Assembly (NCBI RefSeq): GCF_051014685.1
Contig: NC_135052.1
Span: forward strand, 10,871,105 to 10,935,104
Source of the DNA: Ptiloglossa arizonensis
Taxonomy: Eukaryota > Arthropoda > Insecta > Hymenoptera > Colletidae
Length of the DNA stretch: 64,000 nt
Direction of reading: 5' to 3'
A program made the translations under genes and the position numbers. The first letter of the stretch is position 1. Each line of letters starts with the position of its first letter. The notes under the pieces are model-generated. The model had not been told where the DNA came from and did no database searches. It saw only the letters and a list, made by a program, of their open reading frames with translations. Shown piece by piece: positions 43,012 to 53,815 of the stretch.

Positions 43012-44095
43012 AATGGTTTCTTTCTTTGGAAGTAGATTCACGGTACGGAAAAGTATCGGATGTTACCCGAGTGTTCCGTAACCCGTACGATTCCAGAAAT
43101 TAGGACGAGGAGACCCTCGTTGCGTACGAGGGGTTGCCGATCCTTTGTATAATCTTTAATATCATCGATGATCCCTCTTCGAGCGTATACGGGGAAAATT
43201 ACAAATAGAAATCTCAATTTTTCTTCTCGAGCGCGATACCCGCGAACGAACCAACCCCGCGCGATTTCTTTTCAACGATCGTCGTTCGACTCCTGGTGGA
43301 AGGTTCGCGAAAAATCTCCCCGGGTTCCCGTTTGAGAATCCCTGTCCGAGGTCGAGAGCACTTATTCGGGCCATAACTCCCGCACACGTTCCCTCCGTTT
43401 CTGCCCTCCCGCCCTCGTAAATACACGAGACGGCGGGCACGAGGAGCCGGAGGAGGAGCGAGGGAAACACGGGAACGACGACAAACCGGGCGACCGGGGG
43501 CGGGGACGGATACGAAGCACGGGAATCCGGGACTTTAAAACAAATATATCGCGCGTAAATCCAGCGTGGATGTAAGTCACCACCCCCCTCGAAGGGGCCA
43601 CGCATCCAGAAGACGGGCACGAGCGAAAAGGGGAAGAACCGAGCAAATCGTCGCCGCTTCGCTTTACATATTTCCTGCGGAATTGCCGCTGTCGCTCACG
43701 GCCGTTCGAAACCCCGCCAAGATGGCCAAAACTCTGCGTTCGAACTTTCTTCGCCGAAACGGTGGAAAGTTACGCGATGGAATTCTTTCCGCGCGATTTT
43801 CGAAGCTTCGAACGGTGGCTTACCGGAGAATCTTCGAGTCGAATTTTTGGATATTATTCACGGAGGAATCGTCGACGGAAAGCTATCGAGGTTCGACGCG
43901 CACGTTTGTCGAGTGTTTTCAACGATGGTGAAGAAAATTTCGTGGAATTGGGTTCGTTGTTACGCGCAGCGGGAAATTTACACGAGCCCGGCACGAATCG
44001 CAATGGACGAGCTATCGGAACGCGCGACGAAATCGCCGAAGGCTTTTGAAAACGTAAACTTCGATTTTCGCGCATTTATTTTACACGTTCGCCAA
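43012..44095. other. Unique DNA, no gene recognised; YY1/Pho-type word present
   Basis: CAAGATGGCC at 43718-43727 fits the YY1/Pho core (CAANATGGC). The ATG inside it opens a plus-strand frame of about 70 codons in a good initiation context, but I recognise no protein. The rest is GC-rich to 43560 and mixed after. Confidence 0.4.
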
Positions 44096-44330
44096 ATCGC
44101 GAATCAACGGGTCCGATAGTTTTCGAAATATCAATGTTACCGATTCGTGAAACACCGTTTCGAGAAAAACCGCGTTTGAAGTTTTTGGCGCCGAAGCCAA
44201 ACGAACCTTTGTAACTCCGTCGATTTTACGAGTTTTCGTTTAATATTTCACCGGCCCGTTTTCAACGCTTCGAAAATAAAAAATTGGAATAATTCAAGAA
44301 TGGATTTTTCCGACCAACCGCTATGGAATA
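44096..44330. other. Possible old transposon-derived segment
   Basis: TTTCGAGAAAAACCGCGTTTGA, TTTTTGGCGCC and TTTGTAACTCCGTCGATTTT are phrases of a style I associate with widespread repetitive sequence in insect genomes. No ends or second copy are seen in this window, so this is a weak suspicion. Confidence 0.2.
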
Positions 44331-45640
44331 CCATATCGGGGCTCGGAGGTTCGGATAGGAGTATTTACCCGCTGTGTACACCGTGGTCGATAGGCTACCG
44401 TATCGATATCGTTTCTAGATTCGTCGAAGCCTAATCTGTAAGAGGTCCACACCGATGTTCGCTTTTAACCTCGGTGACGATCTCTCGTTGACAATTACAT
44501 CGAAACATTGCATCTCGTGGACAGAGATGGTAAATTACGTTCCACCCAATCCCCAATCGCGTTGCATGGGAGTAGAATCTCCGTATCCACGAGAAATATA
44601 CCAAACCGCGAATACGAAGATTTTATCGCGCGACAAAATTCCTCGTATATATTTATAAACTTAAGGACACGTTTGGTAAAAACCCGAGGAAAAACGTAGC
44701 ACGCTCCGAGAAAGGCTTCCTTCTACAGATTCCAAAGAACCGCGAACTCACGGTTATTTGAAACAAACGCGATAGGAAATCTATTTAAAAACTCATCGAA
44801 CGCGCAGAAGGAGCGATCGAGAAAGCGTTATTCGATCGTGATACCTGTACACAACGACAATAATTATCGTCACGCAGAATTTATCGGAATTATATCGCAA
44901 AAGATAGAATTCTTTGCCCAAGTCTACGCCAATGCGTTCCAATCGTCGTTCGTGTTGGTCTCGTTCCGTTTCGGTATCGAAACGATGCTTTTACGCGCGA
45001 TCGCCTCGACTGATAAAAAACGCGCACCGATCCGATTCGTCCGCGACTTACGATCCCCATACGAATTCGCGCGCGCGATTCGAACTCGCTGGTGGATCGG
45101 ACGATTTCGATCCCGATCGAGAAAGGAAAGAAACGAATCGAACGCGGCGAGATTAGTGTTTCGAGGGTCGTTTAGCGATTTCCGCGCGCGACGTCGCGTC
45201 GTAAACGCGTCACGGACGAGAATACGCGTCTCGGTCGTTGGTTGTTCGAAAATCGGGAACGCTCGCGTTTCGATTGTCGCGACGATTAAATCGAACGCGA
45301 TTTCGTCCCGCGTTGCTCCCCCGTGGGGTTGTTGTTATTATACCTTCTTCTCGGGTCGGGCGACGCGTAAAGAAAGACGAACGCGGAAACTAATGAAACG
45401 CGGTTTCGCGCGGGAGCTCCGCCGTTGCGGCCCCGGTTTCCTAATTACGGGAAAATAATTTGTCGCGGGAACGTTTACCCGCGCGGCTAGGTCGGTACGG
45501 TCCGCGATCGAAAGTAAGGCGCGCGCGTGAAAACACCGCGCGCGCCCCGGGAGAACGAAACATTTTTCCCCGGGGACTCGGAGGAAACAAATTACTTGAA
45601 AATTACTCGCCTGGGATTGACGTTTGATTGCGCCGCCCGC
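44331..45640. other. Unique DNA, no gene recognised
   Basis: AT-richer to about 45000, then CpG-rich. The plus-strand frame 44838-45458 (206 codons) is Arg/Ser/Phe-rich without domain. No repeat was recognised. Confidence 0.5.
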
Positions 45641-45648
45641 CTTCCACG

Positions 45649-45677
45649 CGACGACGACGACGACGACGTCGACGACG
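45649..45677. repeat. (GAC)n repeat containing a GACGTC centre
   Basis: GAC units turn into GTC in the middle (CGACGTCGACG), so the tract is partly self-complementary. Confidence 0.9.
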
Positions 45678-45787
45678 GTTCCGCGTAACGGTGGCTCCAA
45701 GGTGGGTCTCGAAGGTAGGAAACAGATTTATACATATTGGATGCGAAACGCGTAACCTCGCGCACAAACGCGCGCGAGAAACCAACG

Positions 45788-45821
45788 AGCGAGCGAGCGA
45801 GCGAGCGAACGAACGAACGCG
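45788..45821. repeat. (GAGC)n to (GAAC)n tetranucleotide repeat
   Basis: About five GAGC units followed by three GAAC units. The same GAAC drift is seen at 7389-7410. Confidence 0.9.
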
Positions 45822-46500
45822 TGCACCCAGGTCTCTTCTCACCCTTCGTCTATCGTACGATCTCCTCTCCTCTCTCCGCCTCTCCGATTCCGCCACTTTT
45901 TACCGCCACCCCCTCCTCCACCCTACACCCTCTCTCTCCCTCCGTCTCTCGTCCCTTCGCCCTTCCTTGGGTCTCCACGTTTCCCTCTGTCCCTCTCCCT
46001 CCCGGTGTTCCCTTTTCTCCTCTTTCTATTTACGTCGCTTTTCGCATTATCGCCTTTTTCGTCGAGCGAGTCTGGCTTAATTCACTGGAAATTATTCATT
46101 TGCCTAATTGCCACTCGTCGACCCGGATCGTCGAGGCTTCGTTCAGAAACCTCGAACCTTCGTTCCCCCCAACCCCACCCTCCACCCATCCCTGTTCAAC
46201 CACCCACCCATCCACCCGTCTCCCGTGGCGTTCGACTCCGATTCCTATCCGCGACAACGCCGCGCGCGGATTTCGCTCTTTCATTTCGCGAGCCTCTCGC
46301 GCGCGCGAAAAGCGACGGGCGTTTCGTTAATTCGCGTCCCGAAAGCGTCGGGACGCCGTTACCTCCGATCCTCGGAGATTGGAAAAGACAACGCGCGTCG
46401 AACTGGATGCGGAGGAGGGATTTTCCTCGATGAAACCCTGGAATCGAGTACGCGTACCCGTTCCCCACCGTTTTCATTTTCGAGCGAGAGAAAACCACGC
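45822..46500. other. Pyrimidine-rich and mixed DNA, no gene
   Basis: A C/T-rich stretch (45840-46030) and a CCACCCATCCACCC-type run (about 46180-46220) make Pro/Ser-rich frames. ATTATTCATTTGCCTAATTGCC (46091-46112) is a small AT-rich patch with POU- and homeodomain-like words. Confidence 0.45.
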
Positions 46501-46509
46501 GTCTCTCTA

Positions 46510-46560
46510 TCACTCTCTCTCTCTCTCGCTCTGGTTCTCTCTCTCGAGAGAGAGAACAGA
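46510..46560. repeat. TC/GA tract with a perfect 24-bp palindrome
   Basis: A TC run switches to GA at 46545/46546. Positions 46534-46557 are GTTCTCTCTCTC followed by its exact reverse complement, with no loop. GAGAG words are GAGA-factor substrate in insects. It could also extrude as a cruciform. Confidence 0.93.
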
Positions 46561-46682
46561 GCGGAGCAGAGGCGGAGAACGATGGAATACTCGGGTGATT
46601 TCAGAACTTTCCAATCGCGTTGCACATTCCCCGAGTGAAATCTTATTCGGCGATTTTCCGCGATCGTTAAACGCCGCTGCGT
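46561..46682. other. Short unique spacer
   Basis: About 120 bp of mixed sequence between the GA palindrome and the 173-bp duplication. Nothing further was seen. Confidence 0.5.
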
Positions 46683-47105
46683 TATCCCGCGGGTTTCCAA
46701 CGTTCTTGGCCCGTTACTCGGAATTTACGGAGAGTTTATCCTTACCGAAAGTTTCACGCAGATCGTCCGGATGGGTAGAATCGATCGCTTTGTTTTCCGA
46801 GTTTCGCGATTCTTTCGTCGGTGTGTCAAGAAATCGGTTCGATAGATTTTCGCGTTATCTCGCGGGTTTCCAATGTTCTTGGCAAGTTCCTCGGAACTTA
46901 CGGAGAGTTTATCCTTACCGAAAATTTCACGGTGCGTTGTTTTCCGAGTCTCGAGATTAATTCGATCGGTGTGAACCGATCGGTCGAAAAGTCGAGGAGA
47001 GAAGAGCGAACGAGGAACAGAAGTAGCTAGAGAAAGAAGATGTCCTTCATCGCCATGTTTTTCTTTCGTCGGTGTGTCAAGAAATCGGTTCGATAGATTT
47101 TTCCA
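46683..47105. repeat. Tandem duplication, period about 173 bp, 2 copies plus a third fragment
   Basis: Copies start at 46683 and 46856 with TATCYCGCGGGTTTCCAA and share ACGGAGAGTTTATCCTTACC. The segment TTCTTTCGTCGGTGTGTCAA, then GAAATCGGTTCGATAGATTTT, of copy 1 (about 46811-46851) recurs nearly exactly at about 47062-47102 but is missing at the expected place in copy 2. So either a third unit lost its front part or the array was rearranged. Confidence 0.9.
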
Positions 47106-47640
47106 CACGTTTCTCGTGTTTTCCAAGCACGGTTGTATTTCCAAGTGTAACTTCCGGTGGAAAAGAATACCCGCGTTTTGTTTTTCGCCAGTGTACGGAT
47201 ATTTCGCGAATGTTTCTTTCGGAGAAAAATATTATTCCGGGATTGGTACCCCGAAACCGAAAAGAGACTCGTTTACTTTGTATACTATATACATTGCGCA
47301 TACATTCAAGAAGTTGAACAAAGACAGCAACGGAGAATTAACTGTACATTAATCTGATACAACGTTCGATGTTTCATTATTCTTTAAACGAACGAAATTG
47401 ATATCGTCCGACTAATATTCCCTCGAGAAAGAAAAGCTCAGTGAAATCGTTAAGAAACGTATTAAATTCCAAGTATAATTCACGATAGCTACGCGACGAT
47501 CGATCAACGCGGAAAAATAATATCTCTATAAACGACGAGATTCGAAGAACGGTTGAAACTTTCGGCGTCTCGCGTCCCCTTGAAACGATCGAACAAGTAT
47601 CGTCCCAGGCGGAGGCGAGAAGCGGGAAATTCGAATCGTT
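47106..47640. other. AT-richer unique DNA, no gene recognised
   Basis: Composition is AT-rich between 47270 and 47540. Frames are at most about 150 codons and unremarkable. Confidence 0.5.
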
Positions 47641-48210
47641 AACGTCCCCCTGGTATCGTCGCTCGCGATGTTTCCTCGTTGGAGGTGAATCGGAGGCGAT
47701 CGGGAAACGAGCGTCGGAATGATCTCGGTTCGAAGCGGAGGCGCGAGTCCGTGTATCCAAGGTTATATTTCGCGGGGGTAGCAGCCGGTAAGAGTGGGTC
47801 TCGCGGTGGTCCGAGCGTGCATTTCCCGTGGGCGAGCGCACCAGGATTCATGAATACCGGAGTATTTGCACACGGTGCGCCGATATACGCGGCGGGCGCG
47901 CAGACACTTCCGCGAGCGTGTGCGCGGTGCGGCGCAGCACGGCGCGGGTACACGTACGTTGCTCGCGCGTCGAGAGGAACGGCGTGTACACAGGCTCGAG
48001 GGGGGTGGTGTGTCGGTGTTTGGTAACGCGGCAGGAAAGTCCCTGGGGGCTTAATACGGTATGCACGTCTGTCGTTCTCGAGCTCGACCCAATGTGGGCT
48101 CGAACCAGCTACCAGCTAATATTCCACGAGAGGGCCCTGGGCTACGTGCCTGGACTCCCGAATACCGAGCGAAACCCGTGGAAACTCGTGATCCGCGCGA
48201 CGCCACTTCG
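47641..48210. other. GTGCGC-rich island, exon or promoter candidate
   Basis: TCGA drops and GTGCGC/CACACGG words rise. ATTCATGAAT (47846-47855) is a palindromic POU-like word. A plus-strand frame (47679-48026) and a minus-strand frame (47639-47953) both look less low-complexity than most (for instance PGFMNTGVFAHGAPIYAAG on the plus strand), but they overlap and neither matches a family I know. A small exon or a promoter are both possible. Confidence 0.3.
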
Positions 48211-48213
48211 ACG

Positions 48214-48241
48214 CGAGCCGAGCCGAGCCGAGCCGAGCCGG
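48214..48241. repeat. (GAGCC)n pentanucleotide repeat
   Basis: Five head-to-tail GAGCC units. Confidence 0.93.
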
Positions 48242-48830
48242 TTTATTTTTCACGAAGAAATCATCGACCGAACGCACCTACCGAGGCGAAGTCCTAACCG
48301 GACGGACTTCGATCGGAACCGCAATTTTACCACCGAGTTCGACCACGAGACACACGAGGAATTTCGATCGATTCGCGTGTATATTTCCGTTCCACGGTCG
48401 ATAACAAATGTCTTCGAACCGAGAATACCCACTTTCGTGCACCATCGAGTACCATTACCTCTACCGGAGCCATTTTTTTGTTCATCGTCCACCGCGTAGA
48501 ATTTCGTCTATCGGTTGTCGACCAACGATTCTCAATATCGCGAAGCGTGTTCCGTAGAGTAGCGTCAATCCCGATGCTACTTTACCAAAATACCCGCTTA
48601 CGTTACACGAGCGTTTCGAAAGCGTCGCGCGTTGCAACGACACCGATCGTTCAATTTTCTCGAGTCTTCGTAACGGGTATCGATCGAGTTACGCGATCCG
48701 AAACGTCGTAGGCGAGAATAAGGACACCGGTCGCGCGATTGTCTCCGGTACCCCGATTCCGAGGGACCTCCCACCACTCGGAATTCCACGCTAACGAATC
48801 CATCGATCACCGGCGCAAAAATCCAAATTC
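48242..48830. other. Unique DNA, no gene recognised
   Basis: CpG-rich, with no repeat or structure noted. Confidence 0.5.
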
Positions 48831-48834
48831 CAAC

Positions 48835-49060
48835 GTGCAATTAAGGGCCCATGGTACAACCGGGGCCGACAATGGCGGGCCGCGGTTATCTTATTGCCGG
48901 GGAAGAAACCGGTTGCTGATGAACTAAATAGTTCGTCTTGTTGCGCCGCGGCCGCGGCCGCAACCGCCGCGCGGATCGGGACCTCGTCTTCGTCGTCGTC
49001 GTCGTGGTCGTTCCGTATCGGAGGATATCGGTTGGATCATCCAACTCGTGAATTAGTCGC
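48835..49060. promoter_or_regulatory. Candidate regulatory island with GCC and GTC tracts
   Basis: GTGCAATTAAGGGCCC, GACAATGGCGGGCC and CGGTTATCTTATTGCC give homeodomain-, Sox- and GATA-like words within 65 bp. A palindromic GCGGCCGCGGCCGC (about 48949-48962) and a GTC trinucleotide run (48984-49005) follow. Confidence 0.35.
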
Positions 49061-49194
49061 GGGATCGAACGTCGAGGTTTTTTTCCTCCCATCGATCGGG
49101 CGTGTGGGTTGCGGGGCGCGCGTGTTCACGGTCGCCGCGGGCGGGAAATTTCGGCGCGCAGCCGCGATTAAAATTCCGCGACGCGTCGTACCGG

Positions 49195-49440
49195 GCGACA
49201 ATGGTGGCCGAAAGTTCGTTTGCGACGCGTTTACCGGGAACGGATGGTTTTAAAGCCATCGGGGGACACCGAGCGGAGGGACGGGGCGGCGGATCGGTGG
49301 ACAGAGTGGGGCGGGGGCGTACCGGCACAATGGCAAAGCGCGGAACAAAGCCTATCCACGGGTAATTCGAAATTCGCGTCGTCCTGTGTCCGCGCGTTCG
49401 TAATTAACGGTAACCTCGTGTCCTGGCCCGATTAAAAAAG
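49195..49440. promoter_or_regulatory. Candidate regulatory island with two ACAATGG words
   Basis: GACAATGGTGGCC (ACAATGG from 49198) and CACAATGGCAAAG (49327-49333) flank TTTTAAAGCC, and TTCGTAATTAACGG adds a TAATTA homeodomain word near 49400. Low TCGA content across most of the block. Confidence 0.35.
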
Positions 49441-50740
49441 GACGTCGTATAATTGCACCGGCTCCCGCTCGTCATACCCCGCACCGCCTCCCGCCTCTCG
49501 CCTCCCGCTTCCCTCCTTCCCCGACAGGATTTTAACGAACTTCGACCCGTTACCGGTGGCCGAAGCTTCGTTATCGGATCGTAAATTCGTCGATTTTTCG
49601 TCGGGTTTCACCGGGGGGCCGCTTGGGAATGCAATTCGGACGATCGAAGCGCCAGTTCCGTTGGAACCAGCCAATCGAACCTTTCCTTCCCCGCGAGCCC
49701 TTCGAGGATCGGGACGCGGACCGCGGACCGCGTGGAATTTCGAGCTCGCGATCTTCGATTCTTGAAGTGTCTCGCGACGATTATCGATAACGCGTACTCT
49801 CGATTCGTAACGAGTGGACGAACGATCCGGAACGGTTACGGAGAACTCTCGACTCCGGTGTCCAAGAGTTGCCCGAACATTCGCTAACGCTAGATTTTCC
49901 CTAGCGGAGTTCGACGCGATTCCATCGGGAGAGACTCGGAGCACCCGCGTTGAATCGAAAGGAGTGCCCGTAACTTCGTAGATTCGAAGATCGCGAACGA
50001 GAAGTATCGTCGAGAACGGTTACGGAGAATTGTGGGACACCAGTTGGGAGAAACGGAACGTCGAAAGAGGTGGAGCTCCGCGTACACGGTTGCTACGTTG
50101 GTCTACTCGTTGGTGCATCTACCGGGAAGTTTCGACTGGGAATAATCGGAGCTTTCGCGGTGGAAGATTTCCCAGAAACGTCGAGAGCGAGGGTCGAAAA
50201 TAAAATACGTTTAAACGTATTTGTGCGCGGAAATATCGTCTCTCGGGGGAAATGTACGCGAGGTCGAACTACGCGTCGAGTGTTTACTTCGAGTCGTAGA
50301 CAAGAATTAGGGGACTTGGGCGAACCGCATCTAACAACCTCTTCCGCGCTCGAGTTTTGTCTCGCGTTGAGCAAAGGTTCCGGCAACAACGATACACCTT
50401 CCCGAGAAATGAAATATACGGTGAAATACGAACACAAAGTACGCTATAGTAGTTTATTTTAAGAATCCGTAACTCCCAACGACGAGTATCGCAAACTCCG
50501 GTCTCCGGTATCGGCAAGGACGCTTCGTGGTCATTTTTCCCGCCAAAGTTGAACGCGATCCATAGGGTCCGTTGCTCGAAGAGGAGAATCGAGCGTCGAG
50601 CGATCGAAGGATCGAAAATCGTTCGAAGTCGATCGGTCGTTCGATCTCGGTGAAGCAATTTCGAGCGTCTCGGAACGGGCACCGTTATCGCGGTTGCGAT
50701 ATCGGAGGACGATCGACGCGGTAACGAAACGCGAGCGTAG
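49441..50740. other. Unique CpG-rich DNA, no gene recognised
   Basis: A CCTCCCGC pyrimidine-rich stretch (49480-49525), then ordinary filler. Frames of up to 170 codons without motifs. Confidence 0.5.
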
Positions 50741-50750
50741 CGGCGGCTAT

Positions 50751-50766
50751 CGATGAATATTCATCG
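50751..50766. promoter_or_regulatory. 16-bp POU-like palindrome
   Basis: CGATGAATATTCATCG is perfectly palindromic and contains ATGAATATTCAT, which has the two-half-site form of POU-dimer (MORE-like) elements. It lies immediately upstream of the CCG tract. Confidence 0.55.
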
Positions 50767-50769
50767 CGC

Positions 50770-50781
50770 TCCTCCGCCGCC

Positions 50782-50826
<45 letters not shown>
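50770..50826. repeat. (CCG)n trinucleotide repeat
   Basis: CCGCCA variants pass into twelve pure GCC units (50791-50826). In one plus frame this is a run of about 20 prolines after an ATG at 50753, but the frame continues into GA-tract Glu/Arg sequence and is not credible as a protein. Confidence 0.93.
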
Positions 50827-51094
50827 TGGTCGATCCCGCTCCATCTATCTTTCGGACATCGGCGGCGTCGACGCCGGAAAGGAGCGACGGAGAGGAGACG
50901 GAAACGGAGACAGACGTACCGTATGTACCGCGAGGAACGGTGAAAAGGGGATCGCGGAGGCTGTGTCGAATAATTGCCAACTATTCCAGGCACGCGGCTT
51001 AAGACGCGGGGGAAACGGTTCTTGGCGAAGCCGGAGGAGGGGCGGGAGGGGTGCCAGGCGGGCCGAGGGGACGGGACGGAGAGAATGGAGGCGG

Positions 51095-51220
51095 AAAACG
51101 AGAGAAACAACGAGGAGCTCGAGCTGGAAGAAGCGAGAGAGCCAGAGACAGAGAGAGAGAGAGAGAAAACGAAAGAGAGAGATAGAGAAAGAGAGAGAGG
51201 GAGAGAAAGAGAGAGAGGAG
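51095..51220. repeat. Impure (GA)n purine tract
   Basis: GAGAGA runs with AAAG and CCAGAGACAG interruptions over about 125 bp. A second purine-rich stretch runs from 51240 to 51335. Confidence 0.9.
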
Positions 51221-51337
51221 CTCTTCGACGTTAGGGGTCTAGCGCGAGAGGAGGCGAAAGGGGACAGAGAGCGCGAGACCAACGGAGGAGAACGAGAAGG
51301 CCAGAGACAGAGAGGCAGAGGAGAAAAGGAGAGTGGG

Positions 51338-51385
51338 AGTTGCCAAGATGGCGCCACCGAGAGTAGCAGTGGCCGGAGGTAGGAG
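51338..51385. promoter_or_regulatory. YY1/Pho-type site beside GA tracts; possible initiation site
   Basis: GCCAAGATGGCGCC (51342-51355) contains CAAGATGGC, the YY1/Pho core, and an ATG in strong context. The frame from this ATG is only about 28 codons (MAPPRVAVAGGRRREVENV...) before a stop, with a weak donor-like GGAGGTAGGA near 51375. With GAGA tracts upstream the combination resembles insect Polycomb-response or promoter elements; inference only. Confidence 0.4.
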
Positions 51386-52680
51386 GCGAGAGGTGGAGAA
51401 CGTGCTCCGTAGGAGGAAGGGTAAAAGATAAATGACGTGTCCACCGCCTCCGCCGGCAACCTCGACTGCCACCGACATCGCCGCGAAGACGCGGCGAAAG
51501 AAGATGAAGAAGAAGCGGCAAGGGGACGACGGGAAGCCTCCATTAAACATTGGCTCGCTTGCTTTACCCTTTAGCCTCTCCTGGTTTCCTTGGCCTCCAC
51601 GCTCCTCACCTTCGCTCGCGGCTTCCACCGGGGATTATGGATCGAGTTGCCGGCGAGTTTCTCGTTTTTCGCTTCCTCTTTCACCCGCCCGCCCTCCTCC
51701 CCCCATCGCTGTGCTCTCGTCGTCGCGTTAACGTTCGACGATGCTCGCCTCGCGACTTTTCCGAGCGTTGAAACACCTCGTTCGGCTCGATGCTCGACGA
51801 GGAACGTCGTCGCGTTAACGTCCGGTTCCGGTGTCCTCGTTTTCGCGCGCTACGTTCGGGTGTCCAGTCGGTGAGGTACGTTTATTCTCTTACAGCTTCA
51901 CGGGCCCCGATTTCCCGAGCTGTGTCGTACCAAGGCTTTCGCCTAAACCGAACGATGTCGGAGCTAACTCGCAACCGTTGCCAGCGGTCGCGCACGTAGG
52001 TGTTTTGCGCGGCGAGCACGGCAAAACCCCTCCTTCACCGCTCAAGGATCGTCAGGAGCGTCCGTGAGGTACAATCGAACGAACAATCTACTCACGATTT
52101 CCTCGCAGGGTCGAATCCTGGCTCGTCGAGAGAGTCGTCGAGTCGTCGAGTCGGCACCCGCCGATTCCGCGCTCCGTGTCGCACCGCCCTTGAACAAACA
52201 CGGACAAAGAAGAAATTAATTCCCCCGGTCGGGGGGCGGGGTTCGTCGATACTCGGCGCGAAAACGGAACTACGAGACCTCGCTCACCTCCCCAACAGGT
52301 AGGAGGAAACGAAAAATATTTCAGCCGCGGGCCTCGAAAGTTCGTGGAAACCGGGCGGGTAACCGGCCACCTCTTCCGCGGAAACTTCTTCGGTTCCCAT
52401 CGGCGCGCGTTTTCCACTCTGGGAAACACAGGTTTACGAGTTCACGGTTCCGTGAACCGCGAAAGAGAGAAACGACGAGGGTAGCGGTAACGGAGCGGGG
52501 GTACGAGCCAGCCAACCACCCCCCAACGGCGAGCATCGAGCGTTATGAACTATCGGAAGACACATTAGCGCAAATCTGCGAAGCCAATAACTGGGCCCCG
52601 ACGCTTCGCGTCGCCGGTGGGGCTCGGCTAGAGGTGGTTGAACGTAGACGAAGAACGGCGCCGGAGGGGGTGCCGGCGGG
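51386..52680. other. Unique CpG-rich DNA, no gene recognised
   Basis: It includes a small GTCGTCGAGTCGTCGAGTCG run (9-bp unit, about 52130-52151) and pyrimidine-rich patches. No gene is supported. Confidence 0.5.
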
Positions 52681-53815
52681 GGGTGCATCGCCGGCTCTGT
52701 CGCCGGGGCGTCAAATTATTCCGCGATTAATAATCCGCGCGTTACACGCGTGATCGGGCCTTTATCTCGGTAGCTGCGCGCTCGCATCGTTGTCTCTCTT
52801 CCTTCCTTCCTGGCATCCACCCCCCCAAAGGTATCAATGGCTGCGGCACGTCGAACCGATTGTCCTTCTGTGTCGAGGGCATTTATCGCTCCGCGGGACG
52901 CGCGCGAATCGATCGCGAGAGATAGCGAGCGAACGCGCGTGCAACACCGAGCGAACGGCCGTGCGTACTTTAATGAAACGCGGCTCGATCGCGTTCCGCG
53001 TCGAAATATCGGGGAGCTCGTCGATTGAAAAGATTCATCGGGCTGGTAAACGTTCACCCGTGCCGCCCGACACCCCAAGGAAAGGTTCAAACGAGTCGAT
53101 TGTCTCGGGAAGTAAATTCGGGAACGCGACGTTCGAGGATCAGCTTCTGTACCGCTCTCGAATCATTTTTACGTCGTCGAGGACGAAAGTTCGATCGTTG
53201 CTCGAATACCGATCCGAACCGAACGAAATCGATGGCTCTTCGACGGGAGAGAAAAGTTGCAGAGTTTCGGATCGGTATTCGACGATCGTCGCCGGATCGT
53301 GTCGAATTCTACGATAATCGATCCGAACGCGAGCGCCGCTTCGAACTCGATCGATTTCGACCTCGAAGTACCTCCATGGTTCTTTCTCGCGTTTGATCGA
53401 AACACCGTAGAGCGGAAATTTAGGGATTCGCGGTCCGTCGTAAAAAAAAGATTCGTCGGTCGTATCGCTTTCCAAGGGAACGTTGAACGTAAACGCGATA
53501 CTTTGAGTCATCGTGCTCGAATATTGTAAAGTTGTCTCTACGATCTCATCGATCCGGAATATCATCGACGCTGATCGTTTCGAGGATCCGAGACCCGTTT
53601 CCCGATTATCGACGATACCGAAGGTGTTCCCCGGAGCACGGTGGCATTCCGATTCCGAGATAGTCTCGGTCCCCCGTTCCAGCGCTGCGTAGATCGACTC
53701 GTAATCGAGCGTCGTAAAATTTCATAAACGGCCGCGAATCACGCTCGTAGCATCAGCCGAGGTAAGATCGCGGCCTCGAAACCGGTACAAAGGAATTATA
53801 TCGAGTTCGCAATAT
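52681..53815. other. Unique DNA, no gene recognised
   Basis: CGCGATTAATAATCCGCGCG near 52722 is a near-palindromic homeodomain-like patch (TTAATAATCC). The remainder is TCGA-rich filler. Frames of up to 175 codons without motifs. Confidence 0.45.

Noticed and set aside
50753..51382. Frame starting MNIHRAPPP with a long proline run, then Glu/Arg repeats
   Set aside because: The proline run is the CCG microsatellite and the Glu/Arg part is the GA tract; no unique domain.
52040..52130. tRNA-like B-box (GGGTCGAATCCTGG)
   Set aside because: The T-arm is imperfect, no acceptor-stem partner or A-box was found upstream at the right distance.
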